Assembly (NCBI GenBank): GCA_025463675.1
Contig: JAODAX010000033.1
Span: 1 to 41,485 of the forward strand
Length of the DNA stretch: 41,485 nucleotides
Reading direction: 5' to 3'
Source: Naasia sp.
GTDB taxonomy: Bacteria > Actinomycetota > Actinomycetes > Actinomycetales > Microbacteriaceae
Shown here: piece after piece, positions 15,364 through 22,533 of the stretch
How the letters are laid out: every line of letters starts with the position of its first letter
How positions within the stretch are numbered: position 1 is the stretch's first letter
Made by a program: the position numbers and the translations under genes
The notes under the pieces: model-generated
What the model saw: the letters and a program-made list of their open reading frames with translations, nothing else
The model's database searches: none
What the model was told of the DNA's origin: nothing

Positions 15364-16539
15364 ATGAGAGCACTGACCTGGCAAGGCAAGCGCAAGGTGA
15401 GCGTCGAGGAGGTGCCCGCCCCCCGGATCCAAGAGCCGACGGACGCGATCGTCCGCATCACCTCGACCGCGATCTGCGGGTCCGACCTCCACCTGTACGA
15501 GCTGTTCGGCCCGTTCATCGATAAGGGCGACATCCTGGGGCACGAGCCCATGGGGATCGTCGAGGAGGTCGGCAGCGGCGTGACCGGTCTCGCGCCCGGC
15601 GACCGGGTCGTCGTCACCTTCAACATCGCCTGCGGCACCTGCTACATGTGCGTCCGCGGCCTCCAATCGCAGTGCGAGACCACCCAGGTCACCCAGCACG
15701 GCACGGGTGCGTCCCTCTTCGGCTATACGAAGCTGTACGGCCAGGTTCCGGGCGGCCAGGCGGAGTACCTGCGGGTCCCGCTCGCCGACTACAACGCCGT
15801 AAAGATCAGCCCGGAGGGCCCGGACGAGCGCTACCTGTTCCTCAGCGACATCGTGCCCACCGCCTGGCAGGGCGTCGCCTACGCCGACGTGCCGGACGAG
15901 GGCATCCTCGCCGTGATGGGCCTGGGGCCGGTCGGCCAGTTCGCCGCCCGGATCGGCCGGCACCTCGGGCACCGCGTCATCGCGGTCGACCCGGTGGCCG
16001 AGCGGCGCGCGCTCGCTGATCGGCACGGCATTGAGACGCTCGACCTCACCGATGACGTGGTGGACCGCATCATCGACCTCACCGACGGCCGCGGCGCCGA
16101 CTCGGTGGTCGAGGCGGTCGGCATGGAGGCGCACGGCAACTCGGCCATCGGCATGATGCAGCAGGCGGCGGGCCTCCTGCCCGACCCGCTGGCACGCAAG
16201 GTCATGGAGAAGGTCGGCGTCGACCGCATGACGGCGATCTACAACTCGCTCGACGCGGTCCGTCGCGGCGGCACCGTCTCGCTGTCCGGCGTCTACGCGG
16301 GGGAGGCGGACATCCTGCCGATGAAGTCCATGTTCGACCGGCAGGTCACCCTCCGCATGGGGCAGTGCAACGTGCGGCGCTGGATCGACGATCTGCTGCC
16401 GCTCGTCGAGGACCCGGCGGACCCGCTCGGCGTGCTCGACCTCGTCACCCACAGCGTGGGACTCGACGAGGCGCCCCGGATGTACGAAATCTTCCAGAAG
16501 AAGGAGGAGGGCTGCATCAAGGTGGTGCTGAAGCCGTAG
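15364..16539 (+). CDS. Zinc-dependent alcohol dehydrogenase
   Basis: A 391-residue medium-chain dehydrogenase. The catalytic zinc ligands are expected at Cys in AICGSDLHLYE and at GHEPMGIVEE; the structural zinc site is CGTCYMCVRGLQSQCE; the Rossmann loop is VMGLGPVGQFAARIG. The sequence belongs to the group containing glutathione-independent formaldehyde dehydrogenases and related threonine-dehydrogenase-like enzymes; the true substrate is not decided. The ATG at 15364 follows GAGGAGGAG. An upstream leader hairpin (GCCGCTG-TG-CAGCGGC, about 15300-15315) is present between this gene and the previous operon. Confidence 0.88.
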   Translation: MRALTWQGKRKVSVEEVPAPRIQEPTDAIVRITSTAICGSDLHLYELFGPFIDKGDILGHEPMGIVEEVGSGVTGLAPGDRVVVTFNIACGTCYMCVRGLQSQCETTQVTQHGTGASLFGYTKLYGQVPGGQAEYLRVPLADYNAVKISPEGPDERYLFLSDIVPTAWQGVAYADVPDEGILAVMGLGPVGQFAARIGRHLGHRVIAVDPVAERRALADRHGIETLDLTDDVVDRIIDLTDGRGADSVVEAVGMEAHGNSAIGMMQQAAGLLPDPLARKVMEKVGVDRMTAIYNSLDAVRRGGTVSLSGVYAGEADILPMKSMFDRQVTLRMGQCNVRRWIDDLLPLVEDPADPLGVLDLVTHSVGLDEAPRMYEIFQKKEEGCIKVVLKP

Positions 16540-16756
16540 CCGACGGGGGCGCGGGGCGGGGGACGGGACCCGCCGGACAGGTCTTTCGGACACGGGGCCC
16601 ACCTGGGGTTCCTCCGGCCGTCCCGCACCGCCGTGCCCCCGAGCGGCAAGGCTGCCGGGGGACAATTGACCCCCGCTGGTCCCCGAATCGGGGGACATTG
16701 TTGCGACGCCCGCCGATTCCGGGGCTAGCTTCCTCCTGAGGCAGGAGCGCGAAGCG
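16540..16756. promoter_or_regulatory. Intergenic region with palindromic GGGGGACA boxes
   Basis: After the dehydrogenase gene, two copies of CGGGGGACA occur (about 16656 and 16689). The first is half of GGGGG-ACAATTGA-CCCCC, an 18-bp near-perfect palindrome, and the second is half of TCCCC-GAATC-GGGGGA. Further on, TTGCGA and TAGCTT (19-nt spacing) could be a promoter for the short ORF that follows. No protein gene is seen here. Confidence 0.45.
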
Positions 16757-16903
16757 ATGGCCTCACCACTGCCGGTCCGAAAGCTACCCGATGCAACCCG
16801 CCCCGGCGGGGAGCAGGCAGTCGGATCGACCTCGTGGCAGCACGGCCGTCGCCGAACCACCCACTCGGCGCTTCGCCCGGACCCCCGAGCGGACTGTCTG
16901 TGA
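16757..16903 (+). CDS. Possible 48-residue small ORF
   Basis: ATG at 16757 with an AGGCAGGAG ribosome-binding-like sequence upstream, 48 codons, stop at 16903, and a strong hairpin six bases later. The peptide is basic and Arg/Pro-rich with no membrane segment or known motif. The arrangement of operator-like boxes, a promoter-like pair, ribosome binding site, ORF and hairpin is coherent, but the composition is not clearly coding. It could instead be a small RNA. Confidence 0.35.
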   Translation: MASPLPVRKLPDATRPGGEQAVGSTSWQHGRRRTTHSALRPDPRADCL

Positions 16904-16908
16904 CGAAT

Positions 16909-16941
16909 GCCGGTGGCGGATGTCCCTCATCCGCCACCGGC
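16909..16941. terminator. Hairpin at the convergent junction with the MarR gene
   Basis: GCCGGTGGCGGATG pairs with CATCCGCCACCGGC around a 5-nt loop, a perfect 14-bp stem. It overlaps the last codons of the convergent MarR gene. No T run follows on the plus strand. Confidence 0.6.
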
Positions 16942-17370
16942 AGCGTCCGCGATCCCCGCGCGCAGCCTGTCGGCGAGGGTGCGGAGGGCGCGCAGCTCCT
17001 CCGGGTCGAGACCCGCGGTCATCACCGCTTCGATGCTGCGCACGTGCTGCGCGGCGACTGCCGCGAACGCGCGGTAGCCGGCGTCGGTGAGCCGGACGAC
17101 GGTGCCCCGCCGATCGCTCGGATCCGGCAGCTTCTCCAGCAGTCCCCGTGCCGCGAGCCGGTCGACGAGGCGGCTGACGCTCGGCTGGGTGAGCAGCACC
17201 AAGCCGGTGAGATCGCGCTGACGGGCTTGGCGGTCCGGGCGGCGGCTCAGGTTGAACAGGACGTCGTATTCGGTGAACGACACGCCGGGTGGGAACTCCG
17301 CGACGAGCCTGCGCATGACGGCCACCTGGGCCCGGAACAGGGACTCCCACGCGTCGACGGCTTCGGTCAC
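16927..17370 (-). CDS. MarR family transcriptional regulator
   Basis: A 147-residue MarR protein with the recognition region DLTGLVLLTQPSVSRLVDRLAARGLLEKL and wing DPSDRRGTVVRLTDAGYRA. The GTG at 17370 is preceded by AGGAGC at good spacing, so it is chosen over the in-frame start at 17400. Upstream on the same strand lies a decayed DrrAB-type ABC exporter, and MarR regulators of this type often control such exporters. If so, this one has outlived its transporter. Confidence 0.85.
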   Translation of the reverse strand: MTEAVDAWESLFRAQVAVMRRLVAEFPPGVSFTEYDVLFNLSRRPDRQARQRDLTGLVLLTQPSVSRLVDRLAARGLLEKLPDPSDRRGTVVRLTDAGYRAFAAVAAQHVRSIEAVMTAGLDPEELRALRTLADRLRAGIADAAGGG

Positions 17371-17406
17371 TCGTGCTCCTGGTCGAAAAGGGGTTCGCAC
17401 AGATTC

Positions 17407-17440
17407 GAGGGCCGGTCGCAGAGGCTAGCGACCGGCCCTC
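17407..17440. terminator. Terminator hairpin
   Basis: GAGGGCCGGTCGC (17407-17419) pairs perfectly with GCGACCGGCCCTC (17428-17440) around an 8-nt loop. It sits between the exporter remnant and the MarR gene; no T tract is obvious on the minus strand. Confidence 0.6.
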
Positions 17441-17517
17441 TCCCTTGCACCAAGAGTGTCCTGCAATCACATTCCGCGGGAGCTGCCACAGCAAACAACT
17501 TCCGCTCCTGAAACATA

Positions 17518-17532
17518 TAACGGTTAGGTAAC
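17518..17532. promoter_or_regulatory. Overlapping TAAC/GTTA palindromes upstream of the MarR gene
   Basis: TAACGGTTAGGTAAC contains GTTA-CC-TAAC and TAAC-C-GTTA palindromes when read on the minus strand and includes the half-site TTAGGTAAC common to many MarR operators. It is adjacent to a minus-strand TTATAT that could be a -10 box. Likely operator for the MarR gene at 16927-17370. Confidence 0.45.
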
Positions 17533-17574
17533 GCCGCGCCAGTGGCAATTTCGTCGAAAGCCTGGGAATCGACC

Positions 17575-18273
17575 GCGCGGAGTACGGAAGGCGCTGTCGC
17601 CGTCCGCGGGCGTCGCGGTAGCGCCACATGGTGAGCGACCCGAAAACCGCGACGAGCGCAGCGGACCAGCCCACGGTGAGCAGGATCTCAGCGCCGGTGG
17701 AGGTGCCGCCCATCAGGTCCCGCACCCCCGTCACGAGGTGCGACACGGGAATGACGACGACGGTGTTGCTGCCGAAGGTGAGCGGCGTGATGACGAGCAT
17801 GCTGACCCCATCACCGCGGCGGAGGTGCGCGGCACCTCGCCGAGGAGCATGCCGGCGAGAGCGGACGGACGCCAGATCGGCAGCGACCCGAACCGGCCGA
17901 GGACGCCCTTCTCGATGTCGGTGCGCAGGGTCGTGCCCGTGTGCATGGTGATCAGGATCACGCTGTGCACGAGGATGCCCGGCAGCAGGAACCGGACGGA
18001 GTCCACCGAGGCAAATCGGCCGCTGGGACCGACCTGCCTGCGCACCTCCCGGGCCTGGCCGACGACGTCGACGCCGAGGAGACGGGCGCTTCCGCCGTCG
18101 GGCTTAGCGAGCCTCGCCAGCATTCGGACGGTCGTGGTCTTGTCGGCGCCGTTCGGCCCGAGGATCCGTGCACGCCGCCGCGCTCGATGTGGAGGTCCAC
18201 GCCGTCGACGGCCCGGGTGCTACCGAACACCTTCACAAGGCACGGCGGCTTCGATCGCGGGAGCTGTCGTGCC
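17575..18273 (-). pseudogene. Decayed DrrAB-type ABC exporter (ATPase and permease remnants fused)
   Basis: Reading the minus strand from 18273: TTAPAIEAA, then after a frameshift LVKVFGSTRAVDGVDLHIERGGVHG, then after another shift GPNGADKTTTVRMLARLAKPDGG. Walker A carries Asp where Gly is expected (GPNGADKT). After REVRRQVG the ATPase is cut and joined to the start of a DrrB-like permease (SVRFLLPGILVHSVILITMHTGTTLRTDIEKGVLGRF). After yet another shift the permease end appears (MLVITPLTFGSNT, PVSHLVTGVRDLMGG). No start codon remains, although a GGGAGGG sequence stands where the ribosome binding site would be. Clearly non-functional as an exporter. Confidence 0.82.
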
Positions 18274-18325
18274 TGCGATCCCTCCCGCTAAGTGGCCGAT
18301 GTCAACATCGGGGCGGGGATTCGGC

Positions 18326-18362
18326 GCGACGGGGGCGCGGCGGGGGACCGCGCCCCCGACGG
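18326..18362 (-). terminator. Terminator hairpin after the winged-helix regulator
   Basis: GGGGGCGCGG (18331-18340) pairs with CCGCGCCCCC (18348-18357), extending outward with one mismatch. It begins a few bases after the minus-strand stop at 18365. Confidence 0.65.
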
Positions 18363-18364
18363 GC

Positions 18365-19051
18365 TCAGAAGACGTCGGGGCTCGGGCCGCGCACAGACGA
18401 CCGCAGCACCACGTCGGCGTGCCGGTCGAACCGGTAGCCGGTGCCGCGGACCGTGCGCACGATGTCCTGGTACTTGCCGAGCTTCGCCCGCAGCCGACGC
18501 ACGTGCACGTCGATCGTGCGCTCGTTGGGGGCGTCCTCATCCGCGGCCCCCCAGAGCCCGGCGATCAGCTCGGCGCGCGCGATCGTGCGCCCCTCGCGCA
18601 GCACGAGGTACTGCAGCAGCTCGAACTCCTTGTAAGTGAGCGGCGCCGCGTCGTCACCGAGGTAGACGCGCTTGCGCGTGAGGTCGATCACGACGGCCTC
18701 CACCAGGTCGGGGTCTGGTTCGTCGCTCTGCCGGGCGAGCGCCGACGGGTCCTGCAGCGCGAGCCGCACCACGTCGACGTCTCGGCCGCCCGCGCCCGCA
18801 GAGGCGAGGGCGACTGCGGCGTAGGTCTCGGCGGTGGGGGCCAGCTCCGCGATCTGCCGGCGGAGCGACTCGACTAGGGTGCGCAGATCGATACCGGCGG
18901 CGGCGGCCTTCGCCTCATCGATCCCGACGTACAGGGCGAACCCGCGGGCCTCGGTGCCGTCCGGCACCGGGCGGAGGCGGGGAGGTGCGGTCGGTGCGGC
19001 AGCAGCGATGGGAGCGGTGCGGACGGGGGAGGGGACCGGAGCAAGAGACAT
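18365..19051 (-). CDS. Winged-helix regulator with OmpR/PhoB-type DNA-binding domain and no receiver domain
   Basis: A 228-residue protein. The C-terminal half (about 125-225) is an OmpR/PhoB DNA-binding domain: LTYKEFELLQYLVLREGRTI, ERTIDVHVRRLRAKLGKY and VRTVRGTGYRFD. The N-terminal half (about 35-110) is not a response-regulator receiver: the phosphoacceptor Asp and Lys pattern is absent, and it reads instead as ALYVGIDEAKAAAAGIDLRTL and further helices with a RDVDVVRLAL strand. It therefore probably responds to something other than a histidine kinase. A leaderless ORF for a Met/Cys-rich peptide and stem-loops lie in its 5' region, so expression is probably controlled by attenuation. Start is the ATG at 19051, with GAAGG upstream. 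Confidence 0.82.
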   Translation of the reverse strand: MSLAPVPSPVRTAPIAAAAPTAPPRLRPVPDGTEARGFALYVGIDEAKAAAAGIDLRTLVESLRRQIAELAPTAETYAAVALASAGAGGRDVDVVRLALQDPSALARQSDEPDPDLVEAVVIDLTRKRVYLGDDAAPLTYKEFELLQYLVLREGRTIARAELIAGLWGAADEDAPNERTIDVHVRRLRAKLGKYQDIVRTVRGTGYRFDRHADVVLRSSVRGPSPDVF

Positions 19052-19096
19052 GGGAAACCTTCAATGATGGACGCGTCGAGATGCGTCGGAGCTGTG

Positions 19097-19152
19097 TGTC
19101 GAGGCCGGCCGGGTCACGAGGGACCGGGGGCCGGATCGCTCCGTTCGGAGCG
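19097..19152 (-). promoter_or_regulatory. Candidate attenuator stem-loops between leader ORF and regulator
   Basis: CGCTCCG (19137-19143) pairs with CGGAGCG (19146-19152) around two bases. Next to it GGCCGGGTC with GGACC and CCGGCC with GGCCGG (about 19102-19134) can form a second, larger stem. They lie after the leader ORF and before the regulator start, where alternative folding could gate expression. Confidence 0.45.
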
Positions 19153-19183
19153 GTTATGTGCGCGGAGAGCTGGGAGAAAGCGT

Positions 19184-19282
19184 CTAGCGGCACATTCGAC
19201 AGCACATCGCGCGGCCGGCCATCATCATGCCGGCGTTCCCCAAGGCCTCGACGGAGGTCGGGATGCGCGAGTTGTCATACAT
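19184..19282 (-). CDS. Met/Cys-rich 32-residue leader peptide ORF
   Basis: An ATG at 19282 opens a 32-codon ORF ending with TAG at 19184-19186. The peptide begins MYDNSRIPTSVEALGNAG and its last 14 residues hold five Met and three Cys, ending MCCRMCR. It is preceded by TTGACA, an 18-nt spacer and GAGGAT only 7 nt before the ATG, so the transcript should start at the ATG itself (leaderless). It lies about 130 nt upstream of the winged-helix regulator on the same strand, with stem-loops between. This is the arrangement of a translation-sensing leader peptide; mycobacterial leaderless polycysteine leader peptides that govern cysteine metabolism are the nearest known parallel. Not a typical gene call because of its size. 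Confidence 0.55.
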   Translation of the reverse strand: MYDNSRIPTSVEALGNAGMMMAGRAMCCRMCR

Positions 19283-19289
19283 GGCGACG

Positions 19290-19319
19290 ATCCTCCGCCA
19301 CCGCGGCGGACCGTGTCAA
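19290..19319 (-). promoter_or_regulatory. Promoter of the leader peptide ORF
   Basis: On the minus strand a perfect -35 TTGACA (19314-19319), 18-nt spacer and -10-like GAGGAT (19290-19295). It starts 8 bp after the stop of upp. Confidence 0.55.
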
Positions 19320-19326
19320 GTGCGGA

Positions 19327-19962
19327 TCAGCCGACGGTGCCGTAGAGGCGGTCGCCGGCGTCGCCGAGTCCGGGCACGATGTACCCCATCTCGTTGAGGC
19401 GCTCGTCGAGGGCGCCCAGCACGATCGTCACCTCGCGGCCCGCTGTCGCCTCCTCGACGGCCTCGAGCCCCTCCGGGGAGGCGAGAAGGCACACGGCCGT
19501 GACGTCAACCGCGCCGCGCTGGAATAGGAACTCGATGGCGGCGAGCAGGCTGCCACCGGTTGCGAGCATCGGGTCCAGCACGAAGCACTGCCGGTTCGAG
19601 AGGTCGTCCGGCAGCCTCTCGGCGTAGACGCTCGGCTCGAAGGTCTTCTCATTGCGCACCATGCCGAGGAAGCCGACCTCGGCGCTCGGCAGCAGCTTCA
19701 CCATGCCCTCGAGCATCCCCAGGCCCGCGCGGAGGATCGGCACGACGAGCGGCTTCGGATCGCTGATGGCGAGCCCGGTCGTCGTCGAGACGGGGGTCTC
19801 GATCTCGATGGACTCCACCCGGACGCCGCGGGTCGCCTCGTAGGCGAGCAGGGTCACGAGCTCCTCGGTGAGCGCCCGGAAGGTCGGCGAGGGTGTCCGC
19901 CGGTCACGGAGCACCGTGAGCTTGTGGGTGACGAGGGGATGGTCGGCGACGTGCACTCGCAT
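19327..19962 (-). CDS. upp: Uracil phosphoribosyltransferase
   Basis: A 211-residue enzyme that converts uracil and PRPP to UMP in pyrimidine salvage. The PRPP-binding motif is D130PMLATGGS, and [10 protein letters not shown], the flexible-loop segment [11 protein letters not shown] and the C-terminal [17 protein letters not shown] are typical of the family. The length is normal. The ATG at 19962 lies 6 nt after TAGATT on the minus strand with no ribosome binding site, suggesting a leaderless mRNA. It is divergent from tadA, an arrangement seen in other Actinobacteria. Confidence 0.95.
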   Translation of the reverse strand: MRVHVADHPLVTHKLTVLRDRRTPSPTFRALTEELVTLLAYEATRGVRVESIEIETPVSTTTGLAISDPKPLVVPILRAGLGMLEGMVKLLPSAEVGFLGMVRNEKTFEPSVYAERLPDDLSNRQCFVLDPMLATGGSLLAAIEFLFQRGAVDVTAVCLLASPEGLEAVEEATAGREVTIVLGALDERLNEMGYIVPGLGDAGDRLYGTVG

Positions 19963-20010
19963 AGGGTCAATCTAGCCGTCGGCGCCGCGCCGCCGGGCGA
20001 GGAGGCGCGC

Positions 20011-20457
20011 GTGCACCAGGCGGAGATGGCCGAAGCCCTCGTCGTCGCCGCCGAGGCGCTCGCCTCGGGGGACGTGCCGGTGGGCGCCGTCGTGGTCGAC
20101 GAGACCGGCCGGATCGTCGCCCGCGAGCGCAACCGGCGTGAGGCCGACGGCGATCCGCTCGCCCACGCAGAGCTGCTCGCCCTGCACGCCGCCGCCGCCG
20201 CGCGAGGAGACTGGAACCTGGAGGGCTGCACTCTCCTGGTGACCCTCGAGCCGTGCGTCATGTGCGCGGGCGCCATTCTCGCGTCGCGCGTCGGCCGGCT
20301 CGTCTACGGTGCGTGGGACGACAAGGCCGGCGCCGTCGGCAGCGTCTACGACGTGGTGCGCGACCGGCGCCTGCCGCACCGCATCGAGGTGGTCGCCGGG
20401 GTGCGCGCCGATGAGTCGGCGCGCCTGCTCACCGAGTTCTTCCGCGCCCGGCGCTGA
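20011..20457 (+). CDS. tadA: tRNA-specific adenosine deaminase
   Basis: A 148-residue deaminase that converts A34 to inosine in tRNA-Arg(ACG). The catalytic zinc site is complete: H52AE54 with the proton-shuttle Glu, and PC82VMC85. The GTG at 20011 has GAGGAGG just upstream and is preferred over an earlier in-frame start that would overlap upp. Its last 29 nt overlap the 3' end of a convergent gene, so both C-termini share DNA. Confidence 0.93.
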   Translation: MHQAEMAEALVVAAEALASGDVPVGAVVVDETGRIVARERNRREADGDPLAHAELLALHAAAAARGDWNLEGCTLLVTLEPCVMCAGAILASRVGRLVYGAWDDKAGAVGSVYDVVRDRRLPHRIEVVAGVRADESARLLTEFFRARR

Positions 20458-21190
20458 CCGCGTCGCCCGGGGCATCCTCGGTCGCGCCGAGCGAGCCCGC
20501 CTCGATCTCGTCCAGCCAGCGCTCGAGCATCCGCTCCCCGGCCCGCGCCTGCGCCTCCGCGAAGCGCTCGCCGTCCGCCCGCAGCCGGCGGGGGTCGAGG
20601 CCGAGATCGAGGATCTCGCCGACGCCGGAGGCGATCCACTGCTCGAACATGCGCCCGTCGACTTCTGGGTGGAACTGGACGGCGAGGGCGCGGCCCAGCT
20701 GGAAGCCCTGGTTCGCGTAGGTGTCGCCGGAGGCGAGCGGGCGGGCACCCTCCGGCAGCTCGAAGGTGTCGCCGTGCCACTGCAGCACCGGGACGCCGGC
20801 GAACGCGTCGAGCGGCGAGCCGGGCTCGACCTGCACCGGGAAGAAGCCGAGCTCGGTGACGCCGCCCGGGCGCACCTCGGCGCCGGCGGCCGCGGCGAGG
20901 AGCTGAGCGCCGAGGCAGACCCCGAGGGTCGGCCGGTCGGCGTCGAGACGCGCCCGGAGCGCGGCCACCTCATCCGCGAGGTAGGGGAAGAGGTCGGCCT
21001 GGTAGGCGCCCACCGCTCCGCCGAGCACGATGACGGCGTCCGCGCCGGTGACGGTCCCCGCATCGACCGGATCGACCGCGACGTCGAGGGTGCGAACCGA
21101 CCAGCCGCGCCGATCCAGGACCTCGGCGAACCGGCCGAGGTGCTCGCCCGGGCCGTGGCGCAGGACGAGGACCGTGCCGCCGCCGGTCAA
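20429..21190 (-). CDS. Class I glutamine amidotransferase-like protein
   Basis: A 253-residue protein with a class I glutamine amidotransferase domain: VIVLGGAVGAYQ, nucleophile Cys in GVCLGAQLLA and the His-Glu pair in VQFHPEVDG. It has no partner synthetase domain, like GuaA-type stand-alone members whose substrates are mostly unknown. It starts with TTG at 21190 within TTGA, which is also the stop of the upstream gene, so translation is coupled. The C-terminal tail of about 35 residues (Ala/Gly/Arg-rich) overlaps tadA. Confidence 0.87.
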   Translation of the reverse strand: MTGGGTVLVLRHGPGEHLGRFAEVLDRRGWSVRTLDVAVDPVDAGTVTGADAVIVLGGAVGAYQADLFPYLADEVAALRARLDADRPTLGVCLGAQLLAAAAGAEVRPGGVTELGFFPVQVEPGSPLDAFAGVPVLQWHGDTFELPEGARPLASGDTYANQGFQLGRALAVQFHPEVDGRMFEQWIASGVGEILDLGLDPRRLRADGERFAEAQARAGERMLERWLDEIEAGSLGATEDAPGDAVSAGRGRTR

Positions 21191-21480
21191 TCCAGCGCCC
21201 GGATGACGATGGTCTCGGTGGGGGTTCGCGCGTCCGCGGCAATGTCCGGCTCGACGAACACCGCGGTGACCGTGTCGTCCGCAGTCTTGGCGGCGTGCTC
21301 CACATCGGCGATGGCGAGTACGATGTCGGGCAGGCGCAGCGAGGGGGACAAGCCCACCCGGAGCACGAGGATGATCCCCTCGTCGTCGGGCAGCGCCCGC
21401 ATGGCGGACACGCCGCGAACCTGCGGCACCGCGAGCACCGCCTCCTCGATCGCGGCCAGCTCTCCGAACGCGCCTGGCAT
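21187..21480 (-). CDS. Small protein resembling a CDF C-terminal dimerisation domain
   Basis: A 97-residue soluble protein. The order of elements (IEEAVLAVPQVRGVSAMRAL, a hydrophobic strand ILVLRVGLSP, a helix LPDIVLAIADVEHAAK and a last strand ending AVFVEPDIA) resembles the ferredoxin-like C-terminal domain of cation diffusion facilitator transporters, but no membrane domain is present. The resemblance is by eye and modest. The ATG at 21480 has GGGAGGG upstream; the longer upstream frame looks non-coding. Operon with the amidotransferase gene. Confidence 0.65.
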   Translation of the reverse strand: MPGAFGELAAIEEAVLAVPQVRGVSAMRALPDDEGIILVLRVGLSPSLRLPDIVLAIADVEHAAKTADDTVTAVFVEPDIAADARTPTETIVIRALD

Positions 21481-21527
21481 GGTCCCTCCCGCCGTCTGCA
21501 GCTGCTTCGCAATCCTAGGATGGTGCC

Positions 21528-22379
21528 GTGAGCGGAGCCCCGGCAATCGAGCTGCCCACCATCGCGATCCTCGGCACCGGCTCGATGGGCGGCGCCATCC
21601 TGCAGGGGCTGCTCGCGCCCGATGTACTGGTGCGCGGCGGGATCCGGGTGACCACCCGGCGTCCCGGCTCGCTGGATCTGCCATCCGCGCCGGGCCTCAC
21701 CGCCTACGCCGTCGATGACGACCCGCGCGCCAACCTGCTCGCGGTGGAGGACGCCGCCATCGTCCTGGTCGGCGTGAAGCCGGCCGGAGTCGGCGACCTG
21801 CTCGATGAGATCGCGGCGGCCCTGGCCCCGGACGCACTCGTCGTGTCGGTCGCGGCCGGCGTGACCACCGCGGCGATGGAGCGGCGCCTGCCCGGCGGTC
21901 AGCCGGTGGTGCGGGCAATGCCCAACACCCCCGCCACCATCCGGCTGGGCATGACGGGGGTCGCCGCCGGGTCCCGGGCCACCGCCGACCACGTGGAACT
22001 CGCGCGCACGCTCTTCGCCACGGTCGGCGACGTGCTCGTGGTGCGGGAGGACCGGATCGACCCGCTCAGCACCATCTCCGGCTCCGGACCCGCCTACGTC
22101 TTCTACCTGGTGGAGCAGCTGCAGGCGGCGGCGAGCGCCCGCGGCTTCGCCGACGAGGAGGCGGCCCTGCTCGCCCAGAGCACCTTCCGGGGCGCGGTCG
22201 AGCTGCTGCGCTCGAGCGGGCTGCCGCCGGCGGAGCTGCGCCGCAGAGTGACGAGCCCCAACGGCACCACCGAGCGCGCCATCGCGGTGTTCGACGAGCA
22301 GAACCTGCCGGGCGTCTTCGACGCCGCCACGGCCGCCGCCCTCGCCCGCGCCGAGGAGCTCGGCCGCGACCTCGCCTGA
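21528..22379 (+). CDS. proC: Pyrroline-5-carboxylate reductase
   Basis: A 283-residue enzyme for the last step of proline synthesis, reducing pyrroline-5-carboxylate with NAD(P)H. The Rossmann loop is AILGTGSMGGAI; VRAMPNTPATI and ISGSGPAYVFYLVEQL near the substrate site, and RVTSPNGTTERAI, are all characteristic. The GTG at 21528 follows TAGGAT by 6 nt, so leaderless. It opens a block whose order (proC, BldC-like, bS22, glutaredoxin-like) is shared with other Actinobacteria, here interrupted by the lipoprotein and potassium-transport genes. Confidence 0.95.
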   Translation: MSGAPAIELPTIAILGTGSMGGAILQGLLAPDVLVRGGIRVTTRRPGSLDLPSAPGLTAYAVDDDPRANLLAVEDAAIVLVGVKPAGVGDLLDEIAAALAPDALVVSVAAGVTTAAMERRLPGGQPVVRAMPNTPATIRLGMTGVAAGSRATADHVELARTLFATVGDVLVVREDRIDPLSTISGSGPAYVFYLVEQLQAAASARGFADEEAALLAQSTFRGAVELLRSSGLPPAELRRRVTSPNGTTERAIAVFDEQNLPGVFDAATAAALARAEELGRDLA

Positions 22380-22406
22380 CCTGACGCGACCTGACTCGCG
22401 GCATCT

Positions 22407-22464
22407 CGCAACGTTCCCGCAGAAACGCAACGGTGCGCGGTTGCGTTTCTGCGGGACGGTTGCG
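22407..22464. repeat. Long hairpin element, copy 1
   Basis: Arms 22407-22431 and 22440-22464 are inverted repeats of about 25 nt with two mismatches, sharing the core CCCGCAGAAACGCAAC, around an 8-nt loop GGTGCGCG. It lies between proC and the first lipoprotein gene and recurs before the second lipoprotein gene. Confidence 0.85.
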
Positions 22465-22533
22465 AAACGGTTCGGGTGCCTGCTCCGCCCTTCGGTGCCG
22501 GGTGGGAGCATGGCGGAGTCGGGCGAGGCAACC

